A stretch of DNA of 64,000 nucleotides from Granulicella mallensis MP5ACTX8 (GTDB lineage: Bacteria; Acidobacteriota; Terriglobia; Terriglobales; Acidobacteriaceae). Under the pieces are notes generated by a model. It was not told the DNA's origin, did not search any database, and worked only from the letters and a program-made list of their open reading frames with translations. The translations under genes were made by a program, and so were the position numbers. The stretch is from positions 3,968,001 through 4,032,000 of the forward strand of contig NC_016631.1 of assembly GCF_000178955.2 (NCBI RefSeq), given 5' to 3'. Shown piece after piece: positions 7,940 to 15,545 of this stretch; the stretch's first letter is position 1, and every line of letters starts with the position of its first letter.

Positions 7940-9328
7940 GTGCCCGCATTCAGAACTCTCTTCCGCAGCCTGACCGTCCTCGCACTCACCCTGCCCATCG
8001 CCGCCTTCGCCGCCGACTCCATCACCGGCACCGTGACGAACCGCACCAACAACCGGCCCGCCGCCGGCGACGATGTGGTGCTCATCCGTCTGCAGCAGGG
8101 CATGCAGGAGTCCACGCGCACCAAGACCGATGCGCACGGTCACTTCAAGCTCGACGTTCCCGACACCGGCATTCACCTCGTCCGCGTCACGCACGACAAG
8201 GCCAACTACTTCCGTCCCGCGCCTCCGGGAACCGACTCCGTCGAGATCGACGTCTACAACGCCGCCCCCAAGGTCAAGGGTGTGAGCAGCGAAGCCGACG
8301 TCATGCGCATCCAGACCGATGGCAGCGGCAACGGTCTGCACGTCGTCGAAAACTTCTTCGTCAAGAACGAGTCGACACCGCCCATGACCCAGTTCTCCAA
8401 CGAGCCGTTCGACTTCTGGCTCCCCGAGGGCGCCATCGTCGAAGGCTCCGCCGCGCTCGCGCCGGGCGGCATGCCCGTTCAGGCCGCGCCCGTGCCGCTT
8501 GCCGAAAAGAACCACTACACCTTCCTCTTCCCCATCCGCCCGGGCGAGACGCGTTTTCAGGTCACCTACCGTCTTCCCTACTCGGGCAAGTTCAACTTCG
8601 CGCCGCATCCTTCGATGACCACCGACACCATCGCCATCATGCTGCCCAAGAGCATGACGTTTGCCCAGGCGCCGAATACCCCCTACACCTCAGTCACTGA
8701 CGAAGTGAACGCGCAGACCTTCGTCGCGCGCAACGTCTCCCCCGAACAGCCGATGGGCTTCACCCTCTCCGGCAGCGGCCAGCTTCCGCGCGACACGGGC
8801 GCTCCCGACCAGGGCGGCTCGCAAGCCCAGGGCCAACCCCAGGCACAGGGCGCCGACTCCGGACAGCCTATCCCCGAGACCGAAAACAAGATGCCCGGCC
8901 GTGGCCTGCAGAATCCGCTGGACCCCGAAGGCACCCGCGACCCGTGGGCGAAGTACAAGTGGTGGATCCTCGGCGGCCTCGCCGTGCTGCTGACTGCCGC
9001 CGCAGGCCTGCTGCTGCGCAAGCCCTCCGGAGCCCCCAGCATCGGAGGCGCACCTCAGCCGCAGCCTTTCACTCGCGTCCTGACCGAAAGCGACATGCAA
9101 ACCCTCCTCTCCCCGGAGCCCCATACCAGCAGTAACAACGTCCTGGCGTGGGAGAAGACGGTGATGACCGTACTCAAAGAAGAGCTCTTCACCCTGGAAA
9201 CCGAACATCTTCAAAACCGCATCTCAGAGAACGAGTACCAGGAGCTCAAAGCCGCACTGGAGTTGATTCTGCGCCGCGCTCTGAAACGCGCACAGGCAAC
9301 CTCAGCAGGGACATCCGTTTCACTATGA
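7940..9328 (+). CDS. Envelope protein with carboxypeptidase-regulatory-like domain and membrane anchor
   Basis: 462 residues. A signal peptide (LFRSLTVLALTLPIAAFA) is followed by a beta-sandwich domain (about 27-105: SITGTVTNRTNNRPAAGDDV, then HGHFKLDVPDTGIHLVRV) like the carboxypeptidase regulatory fold. A second extracytoplasmic domain reaches about 285, then a Gln/Gly/Ala-rich linker, a membrane helix near 345 (WWILGGLAVLLTAAAGLLL) and a cytoplasmic helical tail whose LQNRISENEYQELKAALELILRR echoes the helix of the upstream CcmI-like protein. The start is GTG 7940. The next gene overlaps by 4 bases. A role in cytochrome c or envelope assembly is inferred from the operon only. Confidence 0.85.
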   Translation: MPAFRTLFRSLTVLALTLPIAAFAADSITGTVTNRTNNRPAAGDDVVLIRLQQGMQESTRTKTDAHGHFKLDVPDTGIHLVRVTHDKANYFRPAPPGTDSVEIDVYNAAPKVKGVSSEADVMRIQTDGSGNGLHVVENFFVKNESTPPMTQFSNEPFDFWLPEGAIVEGSAALAPGGMPVQAAPVPLAEKNHYTFLFPIRPGETRFQVTYRLPYSGKFNFAPHPSMTTDTIAIMLPKSMTFAQAPNTPYTSVTDEVNAQTFVARNVSPEQPMGFTLSGSGQLPRDTGAPDQGGSQAQGQPQAQGADSGQPIPETENKMPGRGLQNPLDPEGTRDPWAKYKWWILGGLAVLLTAAAGLLLRKPSGAPSIGGAPQPQPFTRVLTESDMQTLLSPEPHTSSNNVLAWEKTVMTVLKEELFTLETEHLQNRISENEYQELKAALELILRRALKRAQATSAGTSVSL

Positions 9329-9828
9329 CCACTCTTCTTCGCATCCTTCGTTCCTTCGCCGCTACAACCTGGGTCGGTGGTCTCATCTTCTTCGGCTTCG
9401 TCACCAAGGTGGCGTTCAGTTCCCTGCCCAACGCGCACGAGGCCGGCATCATCGTCCGCGGCACGCTGAGCGAGCTGCACCATATCGGCCTGATCGCGGG
9501 CCTTCTGTACCTGCTTCTGACGCTGACCCTGCTGGCGACCCAACGCGACAGTCACCCTGCCCGCGCGGCAGAGTTGGTGCTGGTCATTGTGATGCTCATC
9601 ATCACGCTCTACTCGCAGTTCTCGATCCTGCCGCGCATGGAAAACGACCGCCTCTCCGTCGGCGGAGACATCGCCACCGCATCGCAGGATCTACCCGCCG
9701 TACATCACTTCGGACGGCTGCACGGACTCTCGGTCAAGATGGAAGGCGCAGTCCTGATCGAAGGCCTCCTGCTCCTGGTCCTCGCTCCCATCCACGGCCG
9801 CGAAGACTTCGACCGCTTCGTCAGCTAA
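9325..9828 (+). CDS. DUF4149 family membrane protein
   Basis: 167 residues with four predicted membrane helices: TTWVGGLIFFGFVTKVAF, IGLIAGLLYLLLTLTLLA, LVLVIVMLIITLYSQF and a C-terminal EGLLLLVLAP. The layout and the opening W-GG pair match DUF4149 (TMEM205-like). Function of the family is unknown. ATG 9325 overlaps the upstream stop (ATGA), so it is the third gene of the operon starting at 7578. Confidence 0.8.
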   Translation: MTTLLRILRSFAATTWVGGLIFFGFVTKVAFSSLPNAHEAGIIVRGTLSELHHIGLIAGLLYLLLTLTLLATQRDSHPARAAELVLVIVMLIITLYSQFSILPRMENDRLSVGGDIATASQDLPAVHHFGRLHGLSVKMEGAVLIEGLLLLVLAPIHGREDFDRFVS

Positions 9829-9862
9829 CACCAAACCACAAGCCCCAAATCGGGAGTCGGGT

Positions 9863-9904
9863 GCCCCATCCTCGACGCGCGTCTTTTGCGCGGCAGGGTG
9901 GGGT
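9863..9904. other. Intergenic hairpin after the DUF4149 gene
   Basis: Outer arms GCCCCATCCT and AGGGTGGGGT enclose an inner CGCGCGTC/GCGCG pairing. The gap 9829-10083 between convergent genes holds nothing else I can name; this may end both transcripts or be a dispersed repeat. Confidence 0.45.
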
Positions 9905-10083
9905 ATCGTGCGGGAGCACGACCGCTTTCGGCTCGTAGTGGAGATGGTGCCTGTATTGGAAAGTACGGTCGTTTGCTACCGCAAACGATCCCCCCAACGC
10001 AGAGCGCGCTTCGAAGATTTGTGGGATTCGTTTAGCGTCTATACCCCACCCGGCTTGGGCACAATCTCAAAAACCACAGCCCC

Positions 10084-11244
10084 TTACTCCACCGGCAGCT
10101 TCGCCCGATACCCATCCCTTGCAATAATCGAATACTTCAGCGGCTTCCCTTTCTCATCCTGCATCTTCAGCGGCTTCCCCTCGTTGTCCACGAGATAGAT
10201 CTTCACCTTCCGAAAGGTGCCGTCATTCTTATTGTTCGTCGGCTTGTAGGTCAGCACGTACTGCGTGCGGATCGACTCGTTGATCTGCGAGAAGATATCC
10301 GGCAACTCCCCCTGGAACAGGGGCTGATAACTCGCGCCTCCGGTCATCTGTGCAAAGGTACGCATCTGATTGTCGGCCTGCAGGTAATTCATGCGCGTCG
10401 AACCACCCATCTGTCCGCGAGCATCGCTCAACTCCCGCGCCAGCCCCCCGGTACTGATCGTGTAGATCGTTACATTCGGAGTCGCCTTGATCTTCGCCAT
10501 CATCTGGTCGAGCGTCAGGCGCGACATCGTATCGCGCCCATTGGAGATCAGGATGATGTACTTGCGCCCCTCCACGCGGCTCAAACGGTCGAGCGTCTCA
10601 TAGAGCGCGTCGAACTCGTTGGTCTCCCGAAAGCCCGGCATCGTGAGACTCTGCAGCGCCTGGCGAATCGTGTCCTTGTTGTTCGTGAAATCGGTCAACA
10701 CATGCATGCGCATGTCGTACGTCTCGACGGCGACATAGTCGTCCGGCTGCAGCGAGTGGAAGAAGCTGGCCGAAGCGTTCTGCATGTCCTGGATGAACGC
10801 ATACGAGTTCGAAGCAAACTCCAGCAGCATGACCGCCGTAATCGGCGTCCGTGCCGTGCGGATGGTCTGGACTTCCTGCTCGATCCCATCCTCGACCACC
10901 AGGAAGTTATCCGCCTTCAATCCCGGAACAAACGCATGCGTCCTGTCCAGCAGCACACTGACATCGAGGTTCACGATGGGCACATCCACCCGCATCGAGA
11001 AGACCTCTTCGCCGGGGTTCTTGACCTTCTCTTCAGCGGGTGCCGGAGGAGGCGGAGTCTCCTCTTTTTTCTTCGGCAACACGATGGAGCCGTTATCTAT
11101 GACGGGGCCGCCCTCATCGGTCTGAGGGACCGTGGGAACTGGAGCCGGGGAGGTCGGGGCCGGAGGAGCGGGCTTGGTCGACTGCCCCTGGGCAGACAGC
11201 ACCGCTACCATCATCGCCAAGCCAAGAATGAGTCTCTTTCGCAT
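10084..11244 (-). CDS. Acidobacterial VWFA-related exported protein
   Basis: 386 residues of the 'VWFA-related Acidobacterial' family (TIGR03436 type), predicted periplasmic. A signal peptide (MRKRLILGLAMMVAVLSAQG) leads into a Pro/Ala-rich linker, then MRVDVPIVNLDVSV and FLVVEDGIEQEV, which mark the family N-terminal strand region, then the von Willebrand A domain (about 125-300) with YIILISNGRDTMSR. The metal-site motif DxSxS is not intact: the matching strand reads VMLLEFASNSY, with Glu for Asp, so metal binding is doubtful. ATG 11244 is chosen for the signal peptide, with AGGACAGG upstream; a GTG three codons earlier is possible. Confidence 0.88.
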   Translation of the reverse strand: MRKRLILGLAMMVAVLSAQGQSTKPAPPAPTSPAPVPTVPQTDEGGPVIDNGSIVLPKKKEETPPPPAPAEEKVKNPGEEVFSMRVDVPIVNLDVSVLLDRTHAFVPGLKADNFLVVEDGIEQEVQTIRTARTPITAVMLLEFASNSYAFIQDMQNASASFFHSLQPDDYVAVETYDMRMHVLTDFTNNKDTIRQALQSLTMPGFRETNEFDALYETLDRLSRVEGRKYIILISNGRDTMSRLTLDQMMAKIKATPNVTIYTISTGGLARELSDARGQMGGSTRMNYLQADNQMRTFAQMTGGASYQPLFQGELPDIFSQINESIRTQYVLTYKPTNNKNDGTFRKVKIYLVDNEGKPLKMQDEKGKPLKYSIIARDGYRAKLPVE

Positions 11245-11365
11245 GATGAACACCTGTCCTGCCGGGTCCGAGTCTCTGACGTAGTGATTTACAAGTGAGT
11301 TTAGACCCAATCCCGGTGTTTCTTCCAGCGGAAGAACGATGCACGCATAGCAAGCAGCTCTGCTG

Positions 11366-11567
11366 CTGCTGTTATTGTTGCCTTTGCCTTTCTTGTTGTC
11401 ATTCCCGCAGGGAATCTGCTGCCTGCCAGCACAGCCCATCTATTTGGAGACACCCGCAAGAACCCGACTCAAAGCATGCCCTGTCCATCCCTGCCCCACG
11501 AAAAACTCCTATGGCACAAACAAACAGCAGATTCCCTGCGGGAATGACAACAAGAAAAGCAACAACG
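11366..11567. repeat. Family A palindromic element, complete copy
   Basis: Inverted arms of about 45 bp (11378-11424 and 11519-11567), each containing TTCTTGTTGTCATTCCCGC in its own orientation, flank a roughly 100-bp core. The core aligns by eye with that of the copy at 42981-43169. No protein frame is convincing, so it is a MITE-like non-coding element. Confidence 0.75.
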
Positions 11568-11610
11568 CTTCCTCGCCACAGATCCAAACCCGCCACCGAT
11601 CCCTTAAACA

Positions 11611-11709
11611 CAATGGGCCGCTGGGGGGTGCCAGCGGACCCATTGCTTTCAAATGGCGCCTCCTATCAAGGGATGCAACCGGTGGGGGGTCGTCCCGACC
11701 AGAGGCGCC
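11611..11709. other. Two hairpins upstream of the lolC/E gene
   Basis: The first hairpin, 11611-11645, pairs CCGCTGG with CCAGCGG and CAATGGG with CCCATTG around one bulge. The second, 11655-11709, pairs GGCGCCTC with GAGGCGCC over a long loop. With the family A element they fill the gap between 11244 and 11844, where no gene was found. Confidence 0.45.
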
Positions 11710-11843
11710 CGAAAATTATCTCATAATCGTGTTTCACTTGGATATCGCACAAAAGAAAATAACACTCAGTTCCGGCCGACCTTTCCACACCCCTCACATC
11801 CTTCCACATCAAACCAAAGAACTTGCTCTACGATAGCGACTGA

Positions 11844-13085
11844 GTGCGCTTCGAACTTTTCATCGCCGCCCGGTATCTCCGTGCCCGCCGCCGTCAGGCT
11901 GTCGTGGGCTTTATCACCGTCATCTCCATCATCGGAGTCGCAGCCGGGGTCGCCTCCCTGATCGTCGCGCTGGCCATCACCAACGGCATGCGCCGCGACC
12001 TGCAGGAGCGGCTCGTCGGGTCCACCGCCCATGTCATGCTGATGCGCACGGCGGGCGATGGCATCCACAACTGGCGTCCCCTGATGGCACAACTGGCCCA
12101 GATGCCGCATGTCCAGGCCGTTGCCCCCGGACTCTTCGGCCAGGTACTCATCTCGCGCGGCGCCCACTCCGGCGGTGCGCTCATCAAGGGCATCATCCCC
12201 GCTGACGAGCTTAAGGTTGGCGATCTGCTGCAGTCCATCAAGCAGGGCTCCGCCGCCGAACTCGAACCGACCGCGACCGCCGGCAACGAACTGGCACCCC
12301 CCATCGTCATCGGCAACGACCTTGCGGAGACCCTCGGCGCGACCGTCGGCGACGCCCTGCTCGTTACCAGCCCTCAGGGCGAACTCACCCCGCTCGGCCT
12401 GGTTCCCCGCTATCAGCGCTTCCGTGTGGTGGGAATCTTCGCCTCGGGCTTCTACCAGTACGACTCCAGCTATGCCTTCATGCGGCTGTCGGATTCGCAG
12501 CGGCTCTTCTCCGAGCCCGACCTCATCAGCGCCATGAGCTTCCGCATCGACGACCTCTATCGCGCGCAGGAGGTCGGCCAGACACTCGAACAGGCCGCCG
12601 GACCGGGCTTCCAGGTCACCAACTGGATGGAGCAGAACCGAGAACTCTTTCGCGCCCTCAAGCTGGAACAGGTCGTCACCTTCATCGTGCTGGCCCTGAT
12701 CGTGGTCGTAGCCGCACTCAATATCCTCATCGCTCTCACCATGATGGTGATGGAGAAGACCCGCGACATCGCCGTCATGATGAGCTTCGGCGTAAGCGCC
12801 GACCAGATACGGCGCGTCTTCCTCTTCCAGGGCCTGCTGATCTCCTCGCTGGGCACGGTGCTGGGCATCGTACTGGGCTACGCCGCCAGCGTGGCCGGCT
12901 CGCACTACAGCTTCATCCACCTGGACCCCGGCGTCTACTCGATCGACCACCTGCCCTTCGCACCGCGCATCGTCGATGCGCTGATCGTAGCGGCCGTCTC
13001 GTTGAGCATGAGCCTGTTGGCGACACTGTACCCGTCCTCCTCCGCGGCACGCATCCTCCCGGCGGAAGCGCTGCGCTACGAGTAG
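11844..13085 (+). CDS. lolE: Lipoprotein-releasing ABC transporter permease (LolC/LolE)
   Basis: 413-residue inner-membrane subunit of the Lol transporter, which hands outer-membrane lipoproteins to LolA. The MacB/FtsX layout is clear: N-terminal FELFIAARYLRARRRQA, first helix VVGFITVISIIGVAAGVASL, a periplasmic domain of about 220 residues, then three helices near 275-400 (FIVLALIVVVAALNILIAL, GLLISSLGTVLGIVLGY, VAAVSLSMSLLATLYPS) and the closing RILPAEALRYE. The start is GTG 11844. Only one such permease is present, so LolC and LolE roles may be shared by a homodimer. The ATPase gene lolD lies downstream but is separated by an insertion sequence. Confidence 0.92.
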   Translation: MRFELFIAARYLRARRRQAVVGFITVISIIGVAAGVASLIVALAITNGMRRDLQERLVGSTAHVMLMRTAGDGIHNWRPLMAQLAQMPHVQAVAPGLFGQVLISRGAHSGGALIKGIIPADELKVGDLLQSIKQGSAAELEPTATAGNELAPPIVIGNDLAETLGATVGDALLVTSPQGELTPLGLVPRYQRFRVVGIFASGFYQYDSSYAFMRLSDSQRLFSEPDLISAMSFRIDDLYRAQEVGQTLEQAAGPGFQVTNWMEQNRELFRALKLEQVVTFIVLALIVVVAALNILIALTMMVMEKTRDIAVMMSFGVSADQIRRVFLFQGLLISSLGTVLGIVLGYAASVAGSHYSFIHLDPGVYSIDHLPFAPRIVDALIVAAVSLSMSLLATLYPSSSAARILPAEALRYE

Positions 13086-13144
13086 AACAATCTGCAAATT
13101 GAGCATTTGTTTTAGGCATGTCATCCCATTGCGCGGAGCGCGTT

Positions 13145-13198
13145 CCGCGACGCTTCAGCGTCGCGGAGACGGAGGGAGCCGTAGCCTTTAGGCTACGG
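13145..13198. other. Two adjacent tetraloop hairpins after lolE
   Basis: The first, 13145-13166, pairs CCGCGACGC with GCGTCGCGG around TTCA. The second, 13179-13198, pairs CCGTAGCC with GGCTACGG around TTTA. They lie between the lolE stop and the left end of the IS5 element, without a T run. Confidence 0.6.
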
Positions 13199-13219
13199 AA
13201 TAAAGGACAAGCAAGAATT

Positions 13220-14491
13220 GGGCTTTAGACGCTGCTGAAGAAGTGGCCTTTTCTTTATCGAAGATGGCTGACGGTTTTTGGGGTTGAGGATTTGCGTTAT
13301 TTTTTGCCGAGTTTGCCGCTTAGGTGTTTCTGAGAGTGGTGTTTTTTGGGGGGAGCTCAGCTGACTGCGGTGAGATTGGCCATGCGGACGAGGTTGTAGG
13401 CGGCAGCGGCGAGGGTGAAGTTCCAGTGCAGCTTGCGATGCCCTTTGTGTCTTGTTTTGGCCAGGTTCGCGGTCGTCTTCAGCCAGCCGAAGAAGCGCTC
13501 TACCCACTTCCGCTTCTTCTGGCTCACGGCGTACTCAGGTTGTTCATAGAGCGCCGGATCGACCAGGCAGGGACGTTTGCACCTGTATCTCGGCACATGC
13601 GCCTCCACCCCCATCTGCCGCATCGCGCCTATGAAGTCCTGCTCATGATAGCCCTTGTCGGCAGCCACGATCTTCGGCTTCACCGTCTGCTTCAGCCGCC
13701 GCATCATCCGCACAGCAGCCACTCGCTCCTGGGTGGGAGAACAGGTGGTGACCTCGGTAGCCACCACTAGCCCATGCTGGTTCTCGCTCACTACGTGTGC
13801 CATGTGCCGCAGACGGTAGCCCATCCGCATACCCTTGCGATACAGCCGCGCCTCCGGATCGGTCTTCGACTCGTGGGTGTCAGACTTCAACACGCTTCCA
13901 CCATGGCCTGAGCCCTTGCCCTTAGGCGGCCGCGGGCCAGCCTTGGGCTGATAGCTCTTCTCCGAAGCCCACGCCTCGATCAACGTGCCGTCCACCGTGA
14001 AGTGCTCATCGGACAACAGCCGCAGCTGCCGCGCCGACGCCACCACCGCAGAGAAGAACACCTGTGCCACCTCCCCCGACAACAACCGCTCTCGGTTCTT
14101 GGTGAAGCTGGTCGCGTCCCACACGCGGTCGTTCATGCCCAGACCCACGAACCAGCGGAACAACAGGTTGTACTCCAGCTGCTCTACCAGCATCCGCTCG
14201 CTACGCACCGAGTACAGCATCTGCAAAACAAGCGCACGCAACAACTGCTCTGGCGGTATCGACGGACGCCCCATCCGCGAATACATCCCCTCAAATCGCG
14301 TCTCCAGGCTCCCCATCACCTCATCGGCCATCGCTCGCACTCGCCGCAATGGATGATCCAACGGCACTCGCTGGCTCAGGCTCCCGTAGCTGAACATCTC
14401 TTCCTGTTGCTGCTCGTCTCCACGCATGACTCCTTCCTACCAAATCACCCTGTTTAAAACCTAGAGACTTCTTCAGCACCCTCTTTAGCCC
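13220..14491 (-). mobile_element. IS5-family insertion sequence
   Basis: About 1.27 kb with one transposase gene and imperfect terminal inverted repeats of roughly 25 bp: the left end GGGCTTTAGACGCTGCTGAA pairs with the complement of 14467-14491, where GGGCTAAAGAGGGTGCTGAA is read. No convincing target duplication is visible, so the end points may be off by a few bases. It sits between the lolE and lolD genes. Confidence 0.8.
13357..14427 (-). CDS. IS5-family DDE transposase
   Basis: 356-residue transposase. An N-terminal DUF772-like domain (about 15-110: VPLDHPLRRVRAMADE, RPSIPPEQLLRALVLQMLY, LEYNLLFRWFVGL) is followed by the catalytic core with HFTVDGTLIEAW (first Asp), IVAADKGYHE (second Asp) and KRKWVERFFGWLK (Glu), the normal DDE triad. 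The frame is intact from ATG 14427 to the stop, so the element may be active. The gene nearly fills the element and reads against the lol genes. Confidence 0.93.
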   Translation of the reverse strand: MRGDEQQQEEMFSYGSLSQRVPLDHPLRRVRAMADEVMGSLETRFEGMYSRMGRPSIPPEQLLRALVLQMLYSVRSERMLVEQLEYNLLFRWFVGLGMNDRVWDATSFTKNRERLLSGEVAQVFFSAVVASARQLRLLSDEHFTVDGTLIEAWASEKSYQPKAGPRPPKGKGSGHGGSVLKSDTHESKTDPEARLYRKGMRMGYRLRHMAHVVSENQHGLVVATEVTTCSPTQERVAAVRMMRRLKQTVKPKIVAADKGYHEQDFIGAMRQMGVEAHVPRYRCKRPCLVDPALYEQPEYAVSQKKRKWVERFFGWLKTTANLAKTRHKGHRKLHWNFTLAAAAYNLVRMANLTAVS

Positions 14492-14585
14492 CGGGCCTTT
14501 TGTTCGCAGCCGAAAGAAAAACAGGCAACGGCAAAAACGCACTCACAGCCGCCCTTTCGAAACGATGCCTTCTAAAATAGGCATC

Positions 14586-14648
14586 ATGTCTATCCGGCTC
14601 CACGACACCAAACCTGAACGCTATGGCGTAACCTGGAGCCCCCGTTGA
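14586..14648 (+). CDS. Possible 20-residue leader peptide before lolD
   Basis: A short frame beginning MSIRLHDTKPERYGVTWSPR and ending in a TTGA overlap with the lolD TTG start, which would couple translation. It lies just past the right end of the IS5 element. There is no clear ribosome site, so it may be chance. Confidence 0.25.
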   Translation: MSIRLHDTKPERYGVTWSPR

Positions 14649-15334
14649 CCTCCCCCGTTCTCCGCGCCCTCGCACTCGAAAAAACCTACGCCCCGCTCTC
14701 CACCGGGGCGACCGGTCTGCAACTCTTCCGCGACCTCTCGCTGGAGGTCTCCGCCGGAGAGATGGTCGCCATCGTCGGCGAAAGCGGCGCGGGCAAGAGC
14801 TCTCTGCTGCACCTGCTGGCCGCGCTCGATAAACCCACCTCCGGCCAGGTCTGGTGTGGCGACATCGAGGTTACAGGGCTAAACGCCAAAGAGGCCGCAG
14901 GCTTCCGCAATCGCGACATCGGCTACGTCTGGCAGTTTCACTATCTGTTGCCGGAGTTCACCGCGTTGGAGAACGTCGCCATGCCCCTGCTGGCCCGAGC
15001 AACTCCGCACAAGCAGGCCATGACACAGGCTGCGCTCTGGCTGGACCGCGTAGGTCTGGGCGGACGCGGCCATCACCGTTCAGGAGAGCTCTCCGGCGGC
15101 GAACAGCAGCGTGTATCCATCGCCCGCGCACTGGTGACGCAACCGAAGCTGTTGCTGGCAGACGAGCCCACCGGAGATCTCGACAACGCCACCGCCCAGC
15201 GCGTCTTCGACCTTCTGATGGGCCTGCATCGGGAACACTTGCTGGCCAGCGTCCTGGTAACGCACAACCTCGACTTCGCCTCCCGCTGCGACCGCGTTCT
15301 GCGGCTGCGAGAGGGGCGGCTGGTGCAGGCATAA
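14645..15334 (+). CDS. lolD: Lipoprotein-releasing ABC transporter ATPase LolD
   Basis: 229-residue cytoplasmic ATPase that powers lipoprotein release by LolC/E. It shows Walker A GESGAGKS near residue 40, the Q-loop context YVWQFHYLLPEFTALENV, the signature LSGGEQQR, Walker B LLLADEPTGDLD and the H-loop VLVTHNLDFA. The start is TTG 14645 with GGAG 7 bases upstream. In related genomes it directly follows the permease gene; here a 1.27-kb IS lies between, so lolD needs its own promoter, perhaps within 14492-14644 or supplied by the IS end. Confidence 0.93.
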   Translation: MTSPVLRALALEKTYAPLSTGATGLQLFRDLSLEVSAGEMVAIVGESGAGKSSLLHLLAALDKPTSGQVWCGDIEVTGLNAKEAAGFRNRDIGYVWQFHYLLPEFTALENVAMPLLARATPHKQAMTQAALWLDRVGLGGRGHHRSGELSGGEQQRVSIARALVTQPKLLLADEPTGDLDNATAQRVFDLLMGLHREHLLASVLVTHNLDFASRCDRVLRLREGRLVQA

Positions 15335-15387
15335 AGCCAACCCAGACCACTCGCAATCCCAGCCATCTTTACCCACACCACAAAATC

Positions 15388-15447
15388 GTCATCCTGAGCG
15401 AAGTAGCTCGCGCACTAGGCGAGCTACGCAGTCGAAGGACCCCGAAG
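15388..15447. repeat. Family B palindromic repeat
   Basis: Conserved flanks GTCATCCTGAGCG and GCAGTCGAAGGACCCCGAAG enclose a stem, GTAGCTCGC paired with GCGAGCTAC. Other copies lie at 37803-37862 and, inverted, 37967-38020. The rest of the 15335-15545 gap holds nothing recognised. Confidence 0.7.
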
Positions 15448-15545
15448 TCTTCCGCATCACCGATACACTCAACACCTTTTCGACCTCTGAAGCCACGGCC
15501 ACGGCCTCCCGGGGAAAACGGTTCAACAGCCGGAGCAGTAACGGC

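Noticed and set aside
7440..7949. N-terminal extension of the TPR protein
   Set aside because: AGGAGG and a signal peptide fix the GTG at 7439; the extension is antisense to the CcmI-like gene.
11295..11836. Overlapping frames in the 11.3-11.8 kb gap
   Set aside because: They translate the family A repeat (CCCCYCC and NKQQIPCGNDNKK strings recur at every copy), so they are not genes.
11766..13124. Open frame of 452 codons on the minus strand
   Set aside because: Antisense to the LolC/E gene, no signal or domain; typical mirror frame.
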